Shown here piece by piece: positions 48,147 through 58,545 of a DNA stretch of 64,000 nucleotides. Below the pieces are notes generated by a model that was not told the DNA's origin, did not search any database, and saw only the letters and a program-made list of their open reading frames with translations. The stretch is from positions 16,393,641 through 16,457,640 of the forward strand of contig NC_058513.1 of NCBI RefSeq assembly GCF_020382885.2, written 5' to 3'. The stretch comes from Scatophagus argus. Lineage: Eukaryota > Chordata > Actinopteri > Scatophagidae. The position numbers and the translations under genes were made by a program. Position 1 is the first letter of the stretch, and every line of letters starts with the position of its first letter.

Positions 48147-48967
48147 CTGTGGAGACAAAAGGTGGACGAGGAGCAAATGAAATCAGACGACATTTTAGTC
48201 CTCGGTAAACAGCAAACGAACAGCCTGACTCTGTCATAAGGTTCAACAGTCCACCATCTTGACAATTTTTGGTAAGACAGTGATTAAGCCTTTCCAAATA
48301 TGTTCTTTTATTATAAATACTAGGGCTGCGCAATTTAAGACGTTACTATCACATACGTGTCAATGCAATAATTAATTAACGCCAACAATTATTTTAGCTC
48401 ACAGTTGTTTTCATTATAATAATTATTTTTAAAGTCTGTTGCTATCTAACTAACTATCTAACTGTTGCTCACTAAAAACACTGTATTAATGCATGACAAA
48501 ATAAAAAATAATAACTGCCGGCGCTAATTAATTATGGCGCTAACGCGATAATAACGCGTTGACTTGCCCAGCCCTAATAATTACTTTCATTTGTTTTGTT
48601 GGTTGTTGAGCCAGTTTACACTGGTAAATAATAATACTGCTAGCAACAACAAAAACAAAGTTGCTGAAAATGCTGGGCTGGCTTCTGCTAATCAAAATGC
48701 TCAAGATGTGACGCGTAACAGTCTGGGTGGTTTACGCCTCTGCTAAATAACTTCCTGGAGAAAACCCTCAGCGCACCATGCAATACGTGAGGTCTGTGCA
48801 GGTCTGTCTTATTTATCAAGTTGCACAAGTCGCACTTGTGCTGATCACAGATAAGGCAGGAACTCTTGCAATTTACTTTGTCTGTCAGAAAGACACGTGA
48901 ATGCAGCAACTTGTGCCGGCATTTGAAACAAGGCAGTTCTGTGATTCTCCTTCTGTAGCCCCACACT

Positions 48968-49020
<53 letters not shown>

Positions 49021-52000
49021 TGTACCTGTGTAAACACACAGCAGCCACGTGCCAATGAGAGGGGCGAACGTCTGGCCAGGTTTGGTCAACAAGGCAACCA
49101 TCCCGAAGAGCAACGCGGAGGCGGCCTGCTGACGCCGATTCACCACAAAGTCCTCATCCACCAGGTCGGAAATGACCAGTTTCAGCAGCTTGCACGTCCC
49201 CTCCGTAAACACCCGGTTACTGAGAAGACGACAAGTCAGGTTACAGTACGTCAGCCACAACAGTGGAGGCTTACAACAGGAAATGACAGCTGTAATCTGT
49301 TAAACTTAATAAACTGTCTCGTTACCAGCAGTTTATCAAAGGCAGATTATTCAGTTCTTCATTTTAGCATTCATATTAACTAAGGTGTGTCAATGATCAT
49401 TCACAAGTTAACTTTGTTTGACAGGCAATGGTTACATTTTCTAACCTAATACAGGATGCTTAGGCGTGCCTGTGTGTTCAAAACCACACGGCATCGTGTG
49501 AAAGACAGTGGCAGCTTTACCGCTTGTGGCTGATAAGCTTTTGCATCAGCTGAGCCTGAAAGCTTTGACAGAAAGAACCAAAAGGATTCACACACTGTTG
49601 AACAACTACCACGACTGTGACCAATATGACTAACCACTTTCTCCATCAGAGCTTGTTGGTGGGCTTTTTCCCCTCTCCGAATCAAGGCTCTGTGGATACA
49701 GAGTGTTGTGTGTTGTTCAGGTTTTAAAGCCCCCTGCAGAAACTGATTTTGGGCTCAATAAATAAAGCACCTTTGAGTGGCAAAGTCACAAACTGAAGCA
49801 AAGTTTCCCAGCTGATAACAGACAAGAGGTGGATTACACGTCACCAGTTCTTCACAGGGCTGACATACAGAACCAAACAACAAGTTTATGCTTTCACAAA
49901 CAAAATGTATCGTAGCAAAGTTAGCGCTACACTCAGATACAGCATGTAAATGAATGTTGAGTTAACCCAGGATGTGTTCCAGTGTGTTTGTGATCAGCTT
50001 TGGAAAAACAAACAAGCAAACAAAAGTACAAGCTGTCACACATCACATCCCTGAAGCGTGCGCTGATGTGTGTGCGTGGCCATACCTAGCAATGAAGATG
50101 CACAGCAGATAAATGTGGTCAGCCCCCGCCAGCAGCATAGCCACACTAAGTCCCAGTTTGAGCATAAATAGCCAGCGGATAACTCGGTAAACCCCGTATC
50201 GCTGGCACAGTGTCAGAAAATACAAGTTGTTCAGATGTGGGGCAATGTAAGAGATGCCTGTGTGGAGCAGAAGCAAAGCTCTATTAAATAAATACTGATC
50301 AGCAGAAAGAATAGTAACTGCCAAAGAAAGATGGCAAAAATACAAAAATTCAAATCTATTTTAGTCACAGACAGGTTGGTCTCCATCTCATAATACTGAC
50401 AATATATTCATCCAGTTACTGGCTACTTAAGTGTGCTTGATATAAAAAAAAGGTTGTGTCACTAACTGGTGATCCTTCAGTCTGTGGAACCGCTAATACC
50501 ACAGTCGCATCACTGTTTGTGATTTCCTTTAACTTGTAACCTAAATAATACTGTGACAATGGAAGGCCCTGAGAGGCAAGGCAGATCAAGAAAATATTCT
50601 GGTAATACTAAGTTTGTTTCCTTCTTTTGTAAAAACAGACAAGAAGTTTTGTCAGGAACATCTTTTAAGCGATTGTTGCTGTAATGCTCACTTTGGCCAC
50701 AAGAGGCTCAGATGAACCAGTATTACAGGCTAAACAGGACTACACACATCCATGTTTTCTTCTTTACTCCCTACACTCTAAACACAAGGTGCATTTATTG
50801 TGTGTGAGCAAGTAACAAATAAAAACAAAAAATACACCAGAATATTATTCTCTCTCGGGGCTTCCGCAGTGATCAATGATCAATGATACTGCAGTATTAA
50901 TTTTGTCTGAACAGCCTTGCTCTAAAACTAAAAAACATGAATAAGGTAAGATAAGAAAACCTGTATTTGTCCCACAAAGGGGGAAACTGCAGTAAGAAAG
51001 ACTTAAAATTTGTTAGTTTTGTTTCTTACCGAGTAAGATTGAACCTGTGGAGGCGGAGATATTGTCAGAGAGAAGATGCTCCAGGAAAAGAGGGAAGAAG
51101 TTGCTGTTGAAATGGCAGTGAAACACCTGCAGAGTAGACACGACAGCAAAATGTGACTGCAAATACAGAAAAGCAGCAAATCTTTACAAGTAAGAAACGT
51201 TTGTTGCTGCGTCCATGTAATCCACACATAATTCTAATGTTGTTTTCCCCCTTTGAGTAGGACATTCAGCTTCATCTCTTCTATCACCTGTCACACATCC
51301 TTTGTGGTTAACACATTACCTGAACAAGGTTCATCGACACGAACCACATGAAGTTCCTGTGTTTGGAGAGCTGCTTGAGGTATTGTCCAATGGTGACAGG
51401 TTTTTCTGGATGGGTAAGAGGAGCGTGGCCAAGACTCAGCCTGGAACACAGAATAAGAAAACCAGAAGAGTGAAATAATGGGAAGAACAACAAAACAGAC
51501 CAAAAACATCTCAATCAAAGATATTGAGAATGCCCAGATCCTTAGAAAAGCCTTACTCTTTGAGCATCTGTTCCTCGTCGTGTTTTAGAAGGACTTCCTT
51601 TTGGAAACGCTGTTGCAGCGACCGAGACACCGAGAAGAAGCCCAAGATGGAAAAAACTGCCAGAGTCACACAGAAGAGACGGAACGAGTAGAAATCCTCC
51701 TTATCCCAGAAGGAGTAAGACAGAAATACTGAGAATGAGCCGAAAGCGCTGAACACAGAGCAGTGGAAGTTGAGGCGCGTGCGGTCGGAGGCGGACACAG
51801 CGAGGTCAGCCAGCAGGGCGCTGTGATGGAGGTCCACCAAAGTGAGGAAGCCATCGTACAGACACAGGCACAGCAGGAACTGCAGTCCCGGTCTGGCCCA
51901 CGCCACCCAGAAGGCCAGGAAGGACAGAGCGAAGAGAGGGCCATTTGTAGAGAGGGCCTTCAGGCGCTTCAGCACCACCTCTGGAGTTGTGATCTGAGAG

Positions 52001-53455
52001 CCTGACCTGAGGTGGACCAACAGCCAAAAATTAAGATCTGTGATAACCAGTAAACCAAACAAACACATAAAAGTGCAAGTGGTGCACATCCCTGCTGTTC
52101 AACACAAATTCAGTTTAAAGGGTGCAGTACATCGTGATCTACCTTATGACAACACAGAGTCACGAGTTGTTTCATGAAAATGTAATGCAAACACAGATGG
52201 CAGCTTTAGTTTGACAACTGTTGCTGTGAAGACGTGCTCACCAAGCCTCTCAGGCCTTACTGCAGCTCATAAAAGAGCTCCTGCTGGAACATTTGCGTGT
52301 ACATGGGTGTGTAAATGTCTCTGCCCTGAGAAGTTTCTGGGAAATGTGTGCTAACTGGAAAGCCAGGAGAGACTGGAGGGCAAAGGGATGTCAGAGTCAA
52401 GAAGCTGATCTATTTACATCAAGTATGCATCTAAATACAAATATATTCCTGAGAAATGCTGCAGAGTTTCAAAACTCTGCTGTGTGAAAAAACGTATCTA
52501 TCAGCTGATAGATGGGCTGTACTGATGCACGTCACAGGACCAATCTGATGCTGATATTTAGTCAAGTCAATTGTCTGGTGTCAACTGATCTCTGCTTAAA
52601 GAGGATGGATAACTAAAAGTAACCCCATGCTTGTATATCTGACTTATCTTCAGACTAAAGCACAGATTACAGTATGTTATCCACGGAACAGACATGTTTT
52701 CAAAATGTATCTTCTATATCTGAAAATTATAGTCTTTCCTTTCCATTAAATAATGTCAATTTACTTTACTTAATTTCACCTCTTAATCTTGTAGACATGT
52801 CATCTGTTGTAGTCACAAGCCTAACTTAGGAAACCTTTATATATATATATATATAAATGTTCTACATGCATTGGGTGGAAACCTTATTTACCACAGTGTT
52901 TTCTGTGAGGAAAAAACGGAGGAAGAAGGCAGGATGGAAGCACTTACTGAGGAGAGCTGAGGAAGGAGCGGTCACTCAGCCAGCCAAAGAGAGGATCATT
53001 CAGACTGTTCCATATAAGGAAAATGGTCTGTGGAGCAGCGGATAAGAAACCAGGAACTGCTTTATTAAAAAATATCAACAAATAAAGCTATAACATGACA
53101 ACAAGCCCAAATGGTTTCACAGACAGAAAACTGTGGCTGTGCATGGTGACTACCTATCAAACTGGTTAGCGGGACGGACATACAGCAATTCAGGTCAGGC
53201 AAATTAGTACTACATTTCAAGCCTGGATTATAAATCAAAATTAACATCATCTGCTTAAAAGACACAGACTCAGTTCTCGTCACTCACCTCTCCCACCCAG
53301 AAGGAGATTTTATCAATCTTGTAGATGGACACAAACGTCTCCACATAGTAGAGGAGGAACACATTGTGCAGGATGGAGGTAAACAAGGCCAAAGAGCCGT
53401 AGAGCAGTGCAGTAGAGAAGACGCCTCGCCAGCAGCCCCAGACACTCCTGCCCAT
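47896..53455 (-). CDS. mfsd13a: mfsd13a-like (TMEM180 family) multi-pass membrane protein (complete, 8 coding exons)
   Basis: This is a major-facilitator-superfamily protein of the MFSD13A/TMEM180 family, an integral membrane protein with no settled substrate. Exons 53288-53455, 52948-53027, 51557-52006, 51320-51440, 51030-51126, 50086-50257, 49026-49219 and 47896-48146 join in frame to 1533 nt, or 510 residues, against 517 in human. Hydrophobic segments run throughout, starting with [20 protein letters not shown] (residues 18-37). Family signatures include [87 protein letters not shown], and [18 protein letters not shown] near the end. It could be the direct orthologue of human MFSD13A or a fish paralogue; the window cannot decide. 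It is head-to-tail with arhgap27. Confidence 0.93.
48321..48576. mobile_element. hAT-type miniature inverted-repeat element
   Basis: The 256-bp segment starts TAGGGCTGCGCAATTTAAGA and ends in the inverted TAGGGCTGGGCAAGTCAACG. Terminal inverted repeats match over about 30 bp with several mismatches. The flanking 8-mers ATAAATAC (48313-48320) and ATAATTAC (48577-48584) agree at 7 of 8 positions. An 8-bp target duplication with such ends is the hAT pattern. There is no open frame, so it is nonautonomous. It sits in the mfsd13a-like intron before the last exon. Confidence 0.75.
48970..49019. repeat. (TG)n microsatellite next to a splice donor
   Basis: A run of about 50 bp starting six nt inside the intron after mfsd13a-like coding exon 7; (CA)n on the gene strand. 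Confidence 0.95.
49026..49219 (-). CDS. mfsd13a: mfsd13a-like coding exon 7
   Basis: Encodes [40 protein letters not shown] and [19 protein letters not shown]. The donor ACACAG|GTACAG is off-consensus and runs directly into a roughly 50-bp (CA)n tract (48970-49019). Confidence 0.95.
50086..50257 (-). CDS. mfsd13a: mfsd13a-like coding exon 6
   Basis: Encodes [20 protein letters not shown], then the TM segment [17 protein letters not shown] and YLLCIFIA. Acceptor CACACAG, donor CTAG|GTATGG. Confidence 0.95.
50942..50998 (-). mobile_element. LINE 3' tail remnant
   Basis: GTAAGATAAGAAAACCTGTA followed by TTTGTCCCACAAAGGGGGAAA resembles the same class of 3' tail with an (ATAAG)n end. It lies in the mfsd13a-like intron between coding exons 5 and 6. 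Confidence 0.4.
51030..51126 (-). CDS. mfsd13a: mfsd13a-like coding exon 5
   Basis: Encodes [20 protein letters not shown] then [12 protein letters not shown]. Acceptor TCTGCAG, donor CTCG|GTAAGA. Near-identical to the human segment. Confidence 0.95.
51320..51440 (-). CDS. mfsd13a: mfsd13a-like coding exon 4
   Basis: Encodes [20 protein letters not shown] then [20 protein letters not shown]. It matches the [20 protein letters not shown] of human MFSD13A. Confidence 0.95.
51557..52006 (-). CDS. mfsd13a: mfsd13a-like coding exon 3 (transmembrane core)
   Basis: 149 codons, starting [19 protein letters not shown]. It includes [39 protein letters not shown] and the [20 protein letters not shown] region, then a charged cytosolic tail. 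Donor AAAGA|GTAAGG. Confidence 0.94.
52839..52855. repeat. (AT)n tract
   Basis: Short perfect AT run of 17 bp in the mfsd13a-like intron between coding exons 2 and 3. Confidence 0.9.
52948..53027 (-). CDS. mfsd13a: mfsd13a-like coding exon 2
   Basis: Encodes [20 protein letters not shown] then SFLSSP. It carries the MFS-type loop after TM2 (GWLSDR). Acceptor CTCCACAG, donor CTCA|GTAAGTG. Confidence 0.94.
53288..53455 (-). CDS. mfsd13a: mfsd13a-like coding exon 1
   Basis: ATG at 53455 starts [20 protein letters not shown], then TM1 and [20 protein letters not shown]. It ends GAG|GTGAGT in phase 0. The exon itself begins at a good acceptor (TTATTTGCAG, 53550), giving a 95-nt leader. Confidence 0.94.
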
Positions 53456-53550
53456 ACTTCTTTCTCAGTCACTCTGCTTCGTCTTTTCTCTGTGCCAAGC
53501 TGCAATCATCTCACGGCCTGGCCGACCCAGGGTCACCACCTCATTATAGT

Positions 53551-55498
53551 CTGCAAATAAACAAGTGGATAAATCCACTAAGACTTGACAGAAACATTCA
53601 GAAACTTGCTAGTAGTTCAGCACATAAAGAGGAAAAGAGCACTCCCTCACCCCGATTCGTAACTGAACACGGCACATCTGAGGGTTAAATGATTTAACCT
53701 TCAGATGTTTGAGCCAAAAACTGAGCTATTTTTACAGCAATGGTACAGTAAGTACTCATTAGTTTGGCTGTGGGACACAGTTCCTTTCTCCGGTGGTCCA
53801 CGCCCATGTGTATGTGTGTGTCAAACTGTAATTTTCCTCAGTTATTTTTATGACCACTGCTCTCCTTGTGTCACCATAAAGCAACAAAAGTCATATAATA
53901 TCCAGTCATTCTCTTTAAGCCAAGTTCTTTCATTTATTGCCTTCAGCCGTCATATTCAACACTGCATTCGGACGTCACACTACGTGATCTAACACCTACC
54001 ATAAATGTAGGTGTAAAAGTGACAGCTTGAAAAGCACATATAATGGTGTCTCCATGTCACGTCTCCTTGTGATTTACTGTCTTTTAACAAAACAAACCGA
54101 CTTCCCCCCCCACTATGACTGCAAATCCTGCAGTTAGTCACCAGCATTGTTTCATTTCCCTGATGAAGAACTTACTGCAGGCTCATACGTAGCACCTTCG
54201 GGAGCAGAATTCACTTAAAAAAAACCAACAGGCATCTCACTTCACACCTGACTCCCACAAGCTCAGACTTGCCCTGAATATAAACAATCTCTCATATCTT
54301 CAGGTGAGGGGAGGGGGTCATATAATAGCTCGTAATAATAATGCCTCAAGGCGATGCGATACTTTCTGGAAGAGCCAACCACAGTGTCTGAGCAAAGCCG
54401 CCACATCTGAATGAGATAGCAAACTCTGGCAAAGCAGCCTCTTTGGAGCGCCAAAAAGCTTTCCAGTCCCTTTCCTATCAGATCCAAGGAGCGGAGCGGG
54501 ATGACTCTCAGCTGGCTGCTCCATATCACATCTCACATAACACATATCGCACTAAATCATAACAGGTCTACTTGGTAACAGGCAACAGAGCGGAACTTGG
54601 ATCTGCAAATATCCTATTTATGTCTTCTCAACCACAGCAGATTTAGAGCTGTTTCCATCTGGGGAGAGGTTTCTGGGCAGGGAACCCGTGATGAACCTGT
54701 TGTATTCATGCTGATGGCTGAGAGATATGGTGGCTGAACTGGTAACGTCTGATCTGAAGACAGTTTAGCAGAACACGACAAAAGGTGCAGCCATCACCAC
54801 ACTTATTACTTATTGCACACATTTAGATTTTAAGTGTAACTAATAATGTCGAGTCCGGATGCAACAGTCCGCTCTACACGTGTGTAAAACCACGTCCACG
54901 TAAGGCTGCAGGGTTATAAAGTGCTCCTGGCAGCAGATAAACGTAATAATTAAGCATTCATAGCGTCCTACACGCAAGCAGGAATGGGAGCAATGTGGCC
55001 CTGAAATTAATAAAGGAAAATGTTTCACAAGGAGTGTCTAAAGCTGCCACACGCAATATAAGCGCAGTTAGAGAACCCGTAGTGTTGTTGGTCCTGAAAA
55101 ACGAGATACAAACTACTGTGATAATTTATTCACTAACCTTATCTCATAGGATTACACCCAGCTGGCTAGTTAGCGAGCTAGCTAATTAACACACTGGAAC
55201 TAATGTCACTGTCATATAACGGCCACTTAAGCAACAAACAATGTTGTGTTAACAGTTGATCTTCCATATCTGCCCATAGCAGCTGGAACCGTCAATAACT
55301 CCCTGGTAGGGCTGGAGAACGTATCCAACTGCCGCTAATGGTTAGCACTAGCTAGCCTTCGTTTGATGCTAGCATTAGCCAGCTCGTTAACGATTACGTT
55401 AACAGGCAGCGTGTCGGAGAGAAACGTTTTCGTTTTTTTTCACGAAGCTTCAAGTTTATTCCTAACAAAGCAATGAGGTGTTACGTACCGATAAAAGG
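53551..55498 (-). other. mfsd13a-like intron 1 (5' UTR intron)
   Basis: No exon is recognised. The part next to the first exon (about 55155-55400) is dense in GCTAGC, CTAGCTAG and TTAGC words. Similar words lie beside vps25 exon 1. Confidence 0.5.
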
Positions 55499-55610
55499 AG
55501 CTGCTATAACCAGAACAAATAAACCGTGTTTGTCTCGCTGGGAAGATTAGTCTTTGGCTCAGGCTCTTCTGTTAGTCAATAGCAGCTGTGCTCCGATCAC
55601 TGAACGGCGA
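55499..55610 (-). other. mfsd13a: Probable noncoding first exon and start region of the mfsd13a-like gene
   Basis: On the minus strand a donor TTATCG|GTACGTAA ends a likely 5' UTR exon at 55499. It could join the acceptor at 53551, which precedes the coding ATG. DNA at about 55590-55640 is CpG-rich with a TGACGTG motif (CRE/E-box-like) on the minus strand. Exact start site is inferred. Confidence 0.5.
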
Positions 55611-55639
55611 GCCGTACGATGCGGGCGGACAGAACACGT

Positions 55640-57183
55640 CATGACAATTACAGCCTGTTGCCCACATCCGTGACGAAAAGGTGTCCCGGTAGTGTAGATT
55701 CATACAGATAAGCGTTAAAGTTACAGCGCCGCCTAGTGTCAATGTTGATAAAAACTTGGATGTTAGCATGTAGCTACACATTAGCTGACGTGCAGCTCTT
55801 TTAGATACAGTTAAGGAGCGCAACTTAGAATTTTTTCACTGCAGTTTGGAGGGAAACATTACACAGATTAATGATACAAAATACAATGAATACATTGAGA
55901 TAACCAGCTATGTTGCCTAAAATAATTAAAATACCTTCACTAAAATTATGGTCCAATAATTTATTATGCATTATTTGAAGTGGGCAAAACTCCATGATTA
56001 ATATGAGCTTTATTTTTTTTTTTATTTTAAGCATATTTTGATACTGTCATGCTTTATTACTTGTAACAGCATATTTCTATGCTATAGCATGGCTATTTTT
56101 ACTTAAGCAAAATATCTGAGTACTTTTTTTCTCCAACTCAGAAGGCAAACAGCTGCGCCATAAACGATTCACACAAGCTGTCTGTTTAATTTTGTGGTGA
56201 ATGCCTACAAAACATAGAGAAGAAAATTAGGCACACATCTTTTATGGGAAAAAAAGGAAGAGAGGAGAATTTGAAGACAAATCTGGCTCAGTTCTGAATC
56301 TCTGTATGTATATGTTATTGAACGTACAATGTAATGCCCATGCAAAATGTGGACATGTCTGATTGAGAGATTTAAAGCAGAAAATTGAACTAAAGTTTGC
56401 TTAATAGCAAGTTTCTCTGGAAGAGTGTTGGGCTATCTGAAAATATTCTTCTACTCTACTTCTACATGTATATCCCTCTATTATTAAATAACCATGAAAA
56501 AAGGGAAAGCGGATGCAAACAAACACAGGAAAAGATCTTGTGCCTTGGGAAGGAACCGCTCTGAATCTGTGAACTATGGATGGGTAAATTGAATAATAAA
56601 TATACACCCTAAATGTGATTTAATCCTCTGTCCTCAAACATCTCTAAACAGGTGGATTTTCATGCAGAAGTGGGAAAGAGGGGGAAGGAGAAATTTGAGT
56701 TTCTGTCTTTCTGCCACGTCTCCAGCAGGGGTCAGTCACAAGGCACACATCACGATACTAATCAGACTTTACAGGCAGTATGGATGTTTTATTACAGTTT
56801 TCAGACGATCTAAAGACACAATGACGCCTCTATATTCATGCAGAAAGGCGTATGTAAAATGTGTCAGTTATATTTCCATGTGGGCTTCATAGCTTTCTGA
56901 ACTATCATGACGTCCTTTATTAGTCATTTCCACCCATCAAGCGCTATGTTTCAAAATCTATTTCACCTTTATTCAGTGGTGAGACCCTCACTGAGTGTCC
57001 GGGCAGCAGTAACACTGAGTTTCAGACAGTATTAACACACATAGCTTATAACCTGACAAATGATGACAACATCACCAGAAGGTTGTTGTGCTGTTTCCAA
57101 ATTGCTGCATCCTCACTCAACGTTTAGGTAGAAAAACAACGAAAAGCTACGTGAGGAAAGTGTGTTTATATGGGCTATGAATC

Positions 57184-57225
<42 letters not shown>

Positions 57226-57240
57226 CACGGGGTGGGTGGG
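55640..57240. other. Intergenic DNA between divergent mfsd13a-like gene and plus-strand gene
   Basis: AT-rich DNA without recognisable genes. It ends in a (TG)n tract (57186-57224) just before the inferred plus-strand first exon. Fragments near 56085-56130 resemble the teleost repeat noted at 58055-58545. Confidence 0.45.
57186..57224. repeat. (GT)n microsatellite
   Basis: A run of about 39 bp, some 30 bp upstream of the inferred plus-strand first exon. Confidence 0.95.
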
Positions 57241-57249
57241 GGGAGCCTT

Positions 57250-57337
57250 GGCTGTGGGTAACTGCAGCAGCAGCAGCAGCAGCAGTAGCTCGCCGCGCAG
57301 AGGAGAGGACGCATCGGCGGAATTTCTGTGGACTCAG
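57250..57337 (+). other. Probable noncoding first exon of a plus-strand gene
   Basis: A G-rich segment (GGGTGGGTGGGGGG), a (CAG)7 run (57265-57285) and CpG-rich DNA end at a strong donor GACTCAG|GTGAGTTC at 57337. This looks like a promoter-proximal 5' UTR exon, opposite in direction to the mfsd13a-like gene. Linkage to the coding exon at 62709 is inferred from order and direction. Confidence 0.4.
57265..57285. repeat. (CAG)7 trinucleotide run
   Basis: Seven perfect CAG units inside the inferred noncoding first exon of the plus-strand gene. Confidence 0.9.
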
Positions 57338-58054
57338 GTGAGTTCATTTTCACCGCTTTTTATGCCGAGCTCATTATTTTACCTCTCACAAGGCGTCTCT
57401 TCCACTTTCCCTGCGCACACACTCCCTGTACACGTCCCTGCCACCCAGGTGAAGGTGATCAAAGTGTGCGCGCAGCACTGTTATCCCCTGTCAGCGTTGC
57501 AGTCCAGGTCGGACAGGTGCGCTTGGTTGGATGTTTGACCACATGAGCCTTTGTTTTACTTAAATCCATACTGGATCACGTATGTGCGGAAGTGTTTTGG
57601 TATCATTAGGACGTCGCTGGGGCAAATTAAACCTCCGAGCTGACTGCGTTGTTCCTTAAGCCAAAGGTATGGTAGAAAATCATGCGTGGTGTGTTGACCG
57701 TATGTTGCTTTTCTGTTGTGTTCCTGTCCTAACTTGGAGGGGAAGTGCGGGTGAATGAATACTGATGAGACAAAGACGAATGGAAAGACAGAAGGAGGAG
57801 AGAAGACTGTTGGATCCTCAGTTTGTGCTGTAAAGGTCTTTAAACTCAGCCGTCAAAACTTGTAAAATTGACTCTTAATTGTACGTGAATGAGAGCAGCT
57901 TTAGTTTAATAGATCAAATGATGAAGATAATCATCAGTGTCTACTAAGCTGCACTTTTTCATGAAGAGTCTAACGCCTGCTACTAGTGGCTTCATTGATG
58001 GTTAGCCTACTACATCATTCACTGATGCTTAATAGATCAAATATAAGCTAAGTT

Positions 58055-58545
58055 CTGTTGAGCAGTAGTGAGTAAAAGTGGAAATATCATAAACTAAAAT
58101 ACTCCATTACAAGTAAAAGTCTTGCTTTCCAAAACTTGCTCAGATAAAAGTACTAAAATATATAAATAAAATGAAATAAAAAGAATCTGCTTAAAATGTC
58201 GAAAGTGATATGTGAAATAGTGTTATTAAGAATGTTATCAGTGAAATATATTACTGGATTATTGCTACTGATGCAAGAATGAGTAAACAGTATTTCAGTG
58301 TTAGGGCCAGATGAAGCTATTTTCAATTAATTTATATACTTTTTTTTCTGAGAGTTTTATCTTTAACAATCATGTGTGAGGTGATCATATGTCTTACAGG
58401 TAAAATCTTAATTTGAAAAGTATTTCCTTCTCAAGTACGGTGGAGGAGAAGCTTAAAGTAGCACAAAATAGAAATGCTAAAGTTAAGTACAAATACTTCT
58501 AGGATACTCATGTACTCGAGTAAACGTAAATTGTTACTTGGCAGT
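58055..58545 (+). repeat. Teleost dispersed repeat (AGTAAAAGTA family)
   Basis: It contains ACTCCATTACAAGTAAAAGT and TTATTGCTACTGATGCAAG, then a TACTCGAGTAAACGTAAATTG end. These are in the order I know for a very abundant percomorph repeat. Other fragments of it occur in this window at 28062-28140/28629-28735 and, reversed, at 62190-62410. Confidence 0.6.

Noticed and set aside
48688..49260. 190-aa minus-strand frame with a poly-(His-Thr) run
   Set aside because: It is mfsd13a-like exon 7 read through its donor into the CA repeat. Only 49026-49219 is coding.
57170..57538. 122-aa plus-strand frame with Val-Cys and Ser runs
   Set aside because: It is translation of the (TG)n and (CAG)n repeats; the segment is better explained as promoter and noncoding exon.
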